From positions 40,325,001 through 40,389,000 of the forward strand of contig CM045733.1 of assembly GCA_024760905.1 (NCBI GenBank): a stretch of DNA of 64,000 nt, in the 5' to 3' direction. Every line of letters begins with the position of its first letter. Within the stretch, counting starts at the first letter, position 1. Positions 56,130 through 64,000 of the stretch are shown here, in pieces. Made by a program: the position numbers and the translations under genes. Under the pieces are notes generated by a model that ran no database searches, was not told the origin of the DNA, and saw only the letters and a program-made list of their open reading frames with translations. The stretch comes from Plotosus lineatus. Lineage: Eukaryota > Chordata > Actinopteri > Siluriformes > Plotosidae.

Positions 56130-58185
56130 GGGGGTTGTCCAGTGGAAAAAAGAAAAAGGAGGCCTCTTGGGTCTTATTGGCCTGTGAGACTCCCGAGTCA
56201 GCAAACAGGTACCGCCAGGCCAAACATGCTGCAGCCTGAGCTGTTGCCAATCCAAATGCTCGGGCATGGGACGAGTTAAGTGAGGGCCTGAAAAATTATT
56301 ATGGGCTGGCCTCAAAAAGGGTCTGGACCACCATCCAACATCTCAGGAGGGGGAAATTACAAATACAATTACAAATAGTGGGAGTGGGGAGCTGCTCACC
56401 TCTACTGGGGATGTTGTCAGAAGGTGGAATAAATACTTCAAGGACCTCCTCAATCCCACCATCATGCCCTCCGTGGAGGAGGAAGACTCTGGGGGTTTGG
56501 GAGGGGTCGATCCATGACTGGAGCTGAGGTCACTGAGGTAGTCAAAAAGCTCCTCGATGGTCGAGTTCGGGGGGGTGGATGAGATCCGCCCTGAATATCT
56601 CAGGGTTCTGGATGTCTTGGTTGACACGTTTTTGCAAAATCGCGTAGTCAGCGGAGGCCGTAGCTCTGGATTGGCAAATCGGGGTGGTCGTCCCCTTTTT
56701 GAAAAAGGGGACCTGAGGGTGTGTTCCAATCATCATGGAATTACATTCTTCAGGCTTCTCAGGAAAGTCTGTTCAGGGGTACTGGAAAGGAGGCTCTTAC
56801 CAATAGTTGAGCATCGGATTCAGGAGGAACAATGTGGTTTTCATCCTGGCGCAGCACTCTCAAACAGCTCTATACGCTTTACAAGATCCTGGAGTGGGCA
56901 TGAGAGTTTGCCCAATCTGTCCACATTTGTTTTGTGGATTTAGAGAAGGCTTTTGACCATGTCCCTTGGGCTATTTTGTAGGGCATGCTCCAGAAGAACA
57001 GTATACTGGACCCATTGCTACGGGTCATTCAGTCTCTATATAACCAGAGCCAGAGCTTGGTCCACATTGGTAACAACAGGTCAAATTCTTTTCTGGTGAG
57101 GGCTGGAGTCCACCAAGGCTGTCATATGTCACCGAATCTGTTCAGAATTTTATGGACAGAATTTCTAGGTGCAGCTGCAGCATTGATGGGTTCTGGTTTG
57201 GTGGCCATCGGACCTCGTCTCTGCTTTTTGCATATGACGTGCGAAGCGGTCAGCATGAGAATCAGACCTCCAAATCCGACGATATTGTTCTCAGCTGGAA
57301 AAGGTTGGAATGCACCCTCCAGATCTGGAATGGGGTCCTGCCCCAAGTGGTCTTTTACACAGGTCGGTGATTATCCACGGTTTCCGTAGTGTAAAGTGAC
57401 CAGGAGTTCAACTCCTCCTGGATGGAACGCTAGTCCATTGCAGGTTACCTTCCCAATATATTTTTAGTGGTACCCATTTATACTGCTGGGTGAACAGAGG
57501 CACACTTGTGGTTGAGACCTTGCCCAGGGGTCTTAGCACAGTGAGGGTCTCAGTGGGATTTGAACACAACCTCCCGATCATGAGCGCAGCACCCTAACAC
57601 CACCGGCCTCAAGTGGATGAGCTCAAGTATCTCAGGGTCCTGTTCACGGGTGAGGGAAGGATGGAGCGGGAGATCGACAGTCAGATCACTACAGCCTTGC
57701 AGCAAAGAGGAGCCTGTCCCAGTCTGTCGTGGTGTAGAGGGAGCTGAGCCGTAAAGCCAAGCTCTCAATTTACCAGTCCATCTATGTTCCAACCCTTGTC
57801 TATGATCACATGCTTTGGGTAGTGATCAAAAGAACAAGATTGTGGATACAAGCAGCTGAAATGAGCTTCCTTCGTAGGGAGGCAGGTCTCTACCTTAGAG
57901 ATAGAGTGAGAAGCTCAGCCTTCTGAGAGGAGCTTGAGGTAGAACCGCTGGCTCGGGCATCTAGTTAGAATAACCTTCCGAACGCCTCCCTGGTGTGATG
58001 TTTTAGGCATGTCCAACCAGGACTAGACCCCAGGATCAACCTAGTACACAATGGAGGGATTACATCTCTCAGCTGAACTGGGTACACCTCAGTGGCCCCC
58101 AGAAGCTGGAGGCAGCGGCGGATTAGAGGAAAGTCTGGACCTCACTGTTTAGGCTAGTGTCCTCACTACTCAACCCTGGATTAAG
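56130..58185 (+). pseudogene. LINE reverse transcriptase with mutated active site
   Basis: Pieces in several frames: RYRQAKHAAA; VDEIRPEYLRVLDV (56566 on); CSNHHGITFFRLLRKVCSGV then LERRLLPIVEHRIQEEQCGF; DLEKAF; VRAGVHQGCHMSPNLFRI; then SLLFAYDV, where the family has FADD, so the first catalytic Asp is Tyr. After the SINE: ELKYLRVLFTGEGRMEREID, SIYVPTLVYDH, RLWIQAAEMSFLRREAGLYL. Many stops and frameshifts. Not functional. Confidence 0.8.
57351..57609 (-). mobile_element. SINE family B inserted in the LINE, 7-bp TSD
   Basis: Minus-strand SINE of 259 bp. CAAGTGG at 57344-57350 and 57610-57616 is the target duplication. Removing it restores the LINE reading ctgccccaagtgg-atgagctcaagtatctc, i.e. 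LPQVDELKYL, so the order of events is certain: LINE first, SINE later. The body has ggagttcaactcctcctgga and acacttgtggttgagacctt. Confidence 0.92.
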
Positions 58186-58217
58186 CAGAGGATGATGATG
58201 ATGATGATGATGATGAT

Positions 58218-58252
58218 ATGTGTGTGTGTGTGTGTGTGGGGGGGGGGGGGGG
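58218..58252. repeat. (GT)n plus G run
   Basis: Ten GT units then 15 G, directly after the LINE GAT tail. Confidence 0.95.
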
Positions 58253-59759
58253 CACATATGGATGTTTAGCAGTATGAAATATTTCTACTGGCTCCTAACA
58301 TGCCAGTGCTAGTGCTAGTGAATTCTAGTGATCTGTAGCAGTACTTTAAAGTTGAATTTCACCCTCAACTCTATGCCAAACTCCTCCCACTAAATCTTTA
58401 ATAAAAAAAGAAGGGGGGGGCATATAGAAATACGATTAAGAGGGGAAGGGAAGGACAATGTTAATTTTAATTAGCATATTTTTGTAAAGAGGGAGGTTGG
58501 ACGAGGTGGGGTCACCCACATCTAATAAGATATTCTTTAAGTACATTTTTATAAGTTGAGAAGATCCAAATGGTCATCTCTACATGAACATGAAGCCCTG
58601 TAAGGTCCATAACTATAGATTTTATTGCTGCAGGATAATGTTATTAGTGACATACTCTTAAACAACACATGACTGCAATGTTTTTAGTGTGAAGCTGTAA
58701 TTTATGGCAGTTAAGTGTCAATATAGCAGTTAGATTTGTATGGGGTTTATATATTTGTTTCATTGTGTTTGAGGTTCATATCATTTATCAGGGTTGTCAG
58801 GTTGCTGCATTTCCAGCCATAGTATATCCAAAAAACATTAAATACCTGAACTACTGTAGACTGAAAAAAAAAAACAGGAAATTGAAAAGGAAGACATTTT
58901 GGGGTGTTGCCGTTATTTTCACATATAGACATTATCTACATCATAATCCCACTTTTCATCCACCAATGACTGTCATCTATATTACAACTGAAATGGTTCT
59001 GCTCATTATGAGCAAACATTAAGCGTCATTCACCAACCGCTCTTACCAAGAAATTAATCTTAACTCTCTCAGGCACTTTTCTGGTATTCACCAATATTAT
59101 CTTAAATGAACTTTGTTCGTAGCTACACACATATCAGTGCCAAAGTGATTTTGCAAAATCACACGATTCTGATCTTATTCCACAATTTTCGAAGACAATT
59201 TAAAAAACTCAAAGAAATCTCACATTTATAGAACACAACATGCATACAATGCAGATGTTTCTTAGCAAATTTATGAAATAAAAGACATATTGATGAATGA
59301 TGACCCAATTTCTTTACTTATTCTTTGTGAACATTAATCTGGATTATTTGCTTTAAAACACAATCTTTGTGGTCACATTTTTTTTAATTAACCCAATCTA
59401 GTAACCATTTCATTGACTGTCTTGTCCACTGCCCCTCCAACTGGCAAACTAATTCCTGTTCTCCCGATTAGCGCTTCCATTTGAAGAAGTGCCAATGTTT
59501 GTCCTCCAGGTGCAGCCACTGTGGAAATAACTGGTGCGGAGAACACGTTGTACATCTCATCAAAAAAAACAAACAAACAGGTAAACAAACAAACAAACAA
59601 AAAAAACCCCATCATTATATCTGTTACAAAAATACATTTTTACTTTAATGATCAATCATAACAAGATAATTATTACTTTATCACTATTTTAAACAGTTGG
59701 GATGGATGACGTTAAGGCTAAAGTTTATGAGATATCAGTTATAAACAATGGTGATTTGT

Positions 59760-59792
<33 letters not shown>

Positions 59793-59915
59793 CTCTGTAC
59801 TACTGCCACTTTGATTAAAGCTTGCACTTTATTTTTAATTATGCTAAAAATATTATTTTTATTTGAGGTCTAAAGGGCCTCGAATGCCAGAGCCACTGAA
59901 GGCCAAATGTTAATG

Positions 59916-59917
<2 letters not shown>
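58253..59917. other. no recognised feature
   Basis: 1.7 kb of AT-rich intron with an A run at 59763-59790. Nothing else identified. Confidence 0.5.

Positions 59918-59972
<55 letters not shown>
59918..59972. repeat. (CT)n microsatellite
   Basis: About 26 CT units. Confidence 0.97.
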
Positions 59973-59974
<2 letters not shown>

Positions 59975-60088
59975 CCTCACATATTTTCTTTTGTATATAC
60001 TCTTAAAATCTCAAGGCTCATGAAAGTGGAAATAGGATCATTAAGCATTCCCACCTCCAGCCATCTAAAACTTAATCAACACATGCAG

Positions 60089-60090
<2 letters not shown>

Positions 60091-60145
<55 letters not shown>
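60091..60145. repeat. (CA)n microsatellite
   Basis: About 27 CA units. Confidence 0.97.
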
Positions 60146-60148
<3 letters not shown>

Positions 60149-60529
60149 AGTTCCGTTATTCTGAATAACAGCATCTAAACTCAGGAGGGACGTAGTGTCA
60201 CGGGAAGGAAATTAAAAGTAAATGAAAGTATTTTCCAGACCTCGATTAGATATGATTGCAAAGTTGGTGAAGCAGGAAAAGGGGTTGTTTATTTATTTAT
60301 TTATTTCGATTAACTCAACTTCAGAGCTTCAAAGCTTCTGATGTGTTTACAAAAATCATCTGAGAAGTTGCTCAGTCATTAACTGAACCAATCATAGTTA
60401 ACACAGACACCCTAACACCAAGAACAGAAAGGAAATGTGCAGCTTCCAATTAATTTGGGGAGAAATTATATTCTATAATGTAGAGTCCTAACATGTGTAT
60501 TTAAAAGATTTTAAATTATTTCTGGTCAC

Positions 60530-60990
60530 AAACAACACCATCAACACCACTACCAACAACAGCAACACCATCACACACCATCAGCACTACCAACACCACC
60601 AACACCAACAGTACCAGCATCATCTCCACCAACACCATCACCATCCTCACCAACACCATCACTGCCAACACCATCACCAACCCCACAATCAACAAAATCC
60701 TATCAACCCCGCATTCATCACTATCACCACCAACATCCCCACAACACCATCACCACTACAATCACCACCAACCACACAGTTAGCCCATCCCCAACACGAC
60801 TATCTCCAAAACTATCGCAATCATAACAAACCCTACAATGAACACCATCACTACCAACACCTTTACAATCACCACAACACTATTACCATCAAAACCACCA
60901 CGACAACAATGTCACTACCTGCATCATTATCACCAACACTACATTCCACACCACCATTACCACAATCAATACCATTACCACACCAAGACG
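60530..60990. repeat. degenerate (CAN)n tract, strand-asymmetric
   Basis: About 460 bp built from cac, caa, cat, acc and atc triplets (caacaccatcaccatc-like), with almost no G on this strand. A 196-codon open frame (60495-61085) spans it, rich in His, Asn, Thr and Gln, but that is a consequence of the CAN/ACN composition. An old, drifting trinucleotide repeat. Confidence 0.85.
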
Positions 60991-61174
60991 AACAAGCTTG
61001 CATTCCAATAAGAGCAATTCTACTCCAACTCTTCTCAGTGAATCCATTCAAAATAAACATAACAGACAAAACAAAAACAGAATAAACAACTACTTATTTT
61101 GGTTCAATGTGATGCTTGACCTAATTAATAAACACTGATAACCAGACAATAAGATGGGATTTTCTTGAAACATC

Positions 61175-61350
61175 CATTTTCTTAACCTTTTAATCCTAAT
61201 TCGGGTTGTGGGGTCAGAGACATGACTGGCCTTTGATAACCCAGTTAGCTGCACTGTGGGGAGGCAGCGACAATCTGTTGATAGTGGGGCTTGAACCACC
61301 AACCTTGGGATCAGTAATATGGCACCTTACCACCGGGTCACCACTGCCCC
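61175..61350 (-). mobile_element. SINE family A, internally deleted
   Basis: L2-like tail start (ccttttaatcctaattcggg), a jump to the body (catgactggcctttgataac, ccagttagctgcactgtggg) and the head complement (ggggcttgaaccaccaacct, gggtcaccactgcccc). The central part between tail and body is lost. Confidence 0.72.
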
Positions 61351-61649
61351 AATGTGAACAGTGTAAAAATATAAGTACAAATATTTTGCTATACTTCATT
61401 TTTATTTATTTAATAATTTTTGTTTCCTGTGAACTCAGGAATGTCAAAGACTCATTTAAACAGTCGGGAATAGCAACAAATAATTTCGAAAGGTTTGAGC
61501 AATGCAAAGCCGCTGAGATGTCCTTGTACATGGAAATAGATCTCCAAAGTTGTCTAAACTGTTAATACTTTGCGGATTTCATTTCATTGCTGTTTGAACA
61601 CAGAAACTTTGAGCTGGTACCATTTAAAAACTATTGAAGATCTCTTAAC

Positions 61650-61977
61650 TGCTGCACAGTGGTGTAGTGGTTCGCATATATGCCTCAGTGCAAGGTCTAT
61701 GGTTGAAGTGATGTTTCTGTGTAAAGTCTGCATGTTCTCCCAATGCTTGCAGAGGTTTTTGCAAGGTACTGCAGTTTCCTCTCACAGTCCAAGGTCATGT
61801 ATATTAATGCTAACTGGCTGTTCCAGATTCACCCTAAGCATGAGTGTGCATGAGGGTATGATGGCCCTGCAATGTAATGGCGAGCTGTTCATGTTGTCCT
61901 CCACCTTTGGATGGATAGGTTCCATCCTCCCTGTGATCCAAATGGGAATTAAACAGTTTGGCAAATGAATGAATGAA
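61650..61977 (+). mobile_element. SINE family C
   Basis: Head ctgcacagtggtgtagtggt; body gtctgcatgttctcccaatg, gcagtttcctctcacagtcc; tail gatggataggttccatcctc, gaattaaacagtttggcaaa, tgaatgaatga. Full arrangement with a diverged B-box region. Confidence 0.78.
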
Positions 61978-62133
61978 AAGTGATTTATATCGGCCATTGT
62001 GACATGCTAATTTAGCTATCAAGCTATCAGTTACTTCATAAGTGCAGACATTTCCCATGTTGGTAATACAGCAAGTTAGAAAATACTCATGTGATCAGTG
62101 TTCTGACAGTACAGCTGAGTGATGTCAAGTATT

Positions 62134-62460
62134 CATTCATTCACTTTCTGAGACATAGATTGGGTTGCGGGAAGGCTGACGCCTACCTCAGGCGACTGTG
62201 GGTGCACAGGTGGGGTACACCCTGAACAGCTTGCCAGACCATTGCAGGGCCAACACGCATACAAATATTCACACCCACTCCCACACCAGGGAGGAATTTG
62301 AAACTGCCATTTAGCGTATTGAGTATGGAGGAAACCAGAGCACTCAGAGGAAACCCACGCAAATGCAGTGAAAACATGCTAACTGCACACAGAAAAGCTC
62401 CAGACCAGGAATCAAACCTGGGACCTTCTTGCTGTAAGGTCAAACTTTCACCATTCCACC
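62134..62460 (-). mobile_element. SINE family C with 14-bp TSD
   Basis: TGATGTCAAGTATT at 62120-62133 and 62461-62474 is a perfect target duplication. On the minus strand the head contains ccttacagcaagaaggtccc and the B box ggtttgattcc, then the DANA-like body (gtttcctctgagtgctctgg), then the L2-like tail ending in gaatgaatgaat. The exact duplication makes this one of the younger insertions. Confidence 0.9.
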
Positions 62461-62692
62461 TGATGTCAAGTATTTCTTTCATTTTCTGATCAACAAGTTA
62501 ACAGACTTGGCCATGAGGGAGAGAACCAAATATGAATGGTAAACGAGGGTGCATGAAAAACCCTGAAGTGGCATGGCATCTAACAAGCAGCTCAAATTCT
62601 GGTGAGTTTCTGCTTCTATGTTACTGTGAGGATAAACAACCTTCTCATGATAGAAAGCTAAAAAGATTGAGAGAGGGGGGTCAGAAAGAGAG

Positions 62693-62693
62693 A

Positions 62694-62749
<56 letters not shown>
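62693..62749. repeat. (GT)n microsatellite
   Basis: About 28 GT units. Confidence 0.97.
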
Positions 62750-62980
62750 ACGTACATATGAGTGGTGGGTGGAAGTCAATAACTCATGACAGACCTGCTA
62801 TCAGCAGGAAATGAAGAGGGACTACATCAACTAGCATATAAATATAAATATACAGTTGTTGCAAGTGTGTGAATCTCTACAGTGCAGAGACAGAGAGTGA
62901 AGTGTCATCAAACTATCGATCACTCCTCTGGACTAACGAGGAAAACAGCACTGTGGAGGCTTGCATCTGATTGGCAGCTT

Positions 62981-62981
62981 G

Positions 62982-63017
<36 letters not shown>

Positions 63018-63036
63018 TTCTCTCACACACACACAC

Positions 63037-63088
<52 letters not shown>
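62981..63088. repeat. compound (CT)n-(CA)n microsatellite
   Basis: CT units to about 63024, then CA units to 63088 with two ccac interruptions. Confidence 0.96.
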
Positions 63089-63089
<1 letters not shown>

Positions 63090-63399
63090 CATCTATGATT
63101 AAATCTATATTTAAACTAAAAAATAAAAGCAACAGAAACATTAACTTCAGTTTCAAGATTAAATAGTAACAGCCATGCTTTCTTAATTACATGCAAATTA
63201 GTTATGATCAAATAAAAATATAATGTTAAAAATGATTGGCTGTTTTGTCAAGGGTGTGTCTTCTCTCATCCACCAAGCTTTTATAATGTGAATATGAATA
63301 AAACCATAATGGGATAAAACGTAGTTGTAATAGTATCATTCAGATTCAGGTCAGAGTAGATGATAGCACTGATTATTTTTCTTTCACAGCATTTCTGTG
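63089..63399. other. no recognised feature
   Basis: AT-rich intron sequence; nothing identified. Confidence 0.4.
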
Positions 63400-63780
63400 T
63401 CCAATTAGTGTTACGACTGTAATGCCAGTAGCTACAGGAAGCCAGTGGAAACAATGTAGCGGTTCTGCGGTATAGAAAAAAATTCGAAGGTTATAAATAA
63501 GCCGTGCAGCTCCATTCGATATCAGTTGCAGTGGTCGAGTAACGCTCAAAGGCAAACCTGCCAGGAGTGAGTTGCAGTGGTCTAGTCTTGAGATGACAAG
63601 GGATTAAACAAATATATGAGTGGTCTCAGTGGAAATTAATACTGTAGATCAATCTTTTGGATGTTAAAGAGGAGAAATGAACATGTTCGAGAAAGTTTAG
63701 TGAAATGAGAAAAGGAACAGCGATAGCAGCTTCTAGTACTAACTAAAGGGGAAATCACCAAGATGTCCAGGGGATTGGAA
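63400..63780. repeat. possible dispersed fish repeat
   Basis: tatcagttgcagtggtcgag, cctgccaggagtgagttgca then gtggtctagtcttgagatga matches from memory a repeat found in many fish genomes (GTTGCAGTAGTCCAGTCT). Class unknown to me. Confidence 0.4.
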
Positions 63781-63831
63781 GATCTTGATATGGGGATGAC
63801 AATAGAAATGCATATCCATATTTAATATCAC

Positions 63832-63832
<1 letters not shown>

Positions 63833-63901
<69 letters not shown>
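63833..63901. repeat. (CA)n microsatellite
   Basis: About 34 CA units. Confidence 0.97.
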
Positions 63902-63903
<2 letters not shown>

Positions 63904-64000
63904 CAAGTGCAGACACAAGGCTCCCCCCTTCTTTCTCTCAGACTCACAAAGTGTACTGAATTGAGTGCATAAACTCAATCTATGGCGTTACTCCAACATG

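Larger units (their letters stand above)
56105..58217 (+). mobile_element. LINE copy split by a SINE, (GAT)n tail
   Basis: Non-LTR retrotransposon with partial linker, RT and C-terminal region and a 3' tail of GAT repeats (58186-58217). Without the SINE it is about 1.85 kb. The GAT-rich tail recalls the Rex3 group, but the clade is not secured. The 5' boundary is approximate. Confidence 0.82.
24165..64000 (-). other. probable upstream (5') intron of ntrk3
   Basis: Everything from the acceptor side of the 75-bp exon to the window end is inferred to be intronic, because no signal-peptide or N-terminal cysteine-cap exon of TrkC was recognised. A very large first coding intron is normal for ntrk3. 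Non-coding 5' exons or an overlooked exon cannot be excluded. Confidence 0.5.

Noticed and set aside
60495..61085. 196-codon His/Asn/Thr-rich open frame
   Set aside because: Explained by the CAN-triplet low-complexity tract; no domain and no complex sequence of its own.

Overview
This window is vertebrate nuclear DNA, almost certainly from a ray-finned (teleost) fish. The evidence is a dense mix of long CA/GA/TA microsatellites, tRNA-derived SINEs with tails like zebrafish DANA, RTE-type LINEs, Tc1, Tigger/pogo, hAT and Kolobok-like DNA transposons, and AT-rich spacers. There is no bacterial or viral gene organisation. Nearly all long open frames are transposon relics or translations of simple repeats.

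The only host coding sequence I can support is two short exons on the minus strand, at 24090-24164 (75 bp) and 18336-18407 (72 bp). Both have good splice sites, they join in phase, and together they encode a leucine-rich-repeat stretch that matches the ectodomain of TrkC (ntrk3, the neurotrophin-3 receptor). The window is therefore probably a slice of the 5' half of ntrk3: about 40 kb of the upstream intron (24165-64000), a complete 5.7 kb intron (18408-24089), and at least 18 kb of the next intron (1-18335). I did not find the signal-peptide exon or the following LRR exon.

Layout. 1-18.3 kb: a Tigger-like MITE, SINEs, a 30/60-bp minisatellite, a 5'-truncated RTE LINE with perfect boundaries, two more Tigger-like elements, a Tc1 element with a broken transposase, a LINE 3' end and SINEs. 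18.3-24.2 kb: the two exons and their intron, which holds SINEs and a chimeric Tigger element with a transposase fragment. 24.2-36.4 kb: mostly unannotated intron with a few SINEs and a 2.8 kb RTE LINE on the minus strand that has lost its endonuclease core. 36.8-43.8 kb: one old Tc1 element swollen to about 7 kb by successive insertions (Tigger MITE, SINEs, two hATs, a CACTA-like element, smaller elements), with target-site duplications marking most joints. 43.8-50 kb: quiet intron, a solo LTR, a SINE, a MITE. 50.06-51.56 kb: a TTAA-flanked Kolobok-like transposon with an intact THAP zinc-finger frame. 53.5-58.2 kb: two copies of another LINE family, one internally deleted and one split by a SINE. 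58-64 kb: microsatellites, a C/A-rich trinucleotide tract and SINEs.

Retroelement partnership is visible inside the window. One SINE family carries the same head and body joined to two different LINE-type tails, and one of those tails matches the 3' end of the RTE LINE present here. No functional element is complete: every transposase or reverse transcriptase has stops, frameshifts, deletions or lost catalytic residues. Comparisons with known families are from memory of those families; no database search was run.
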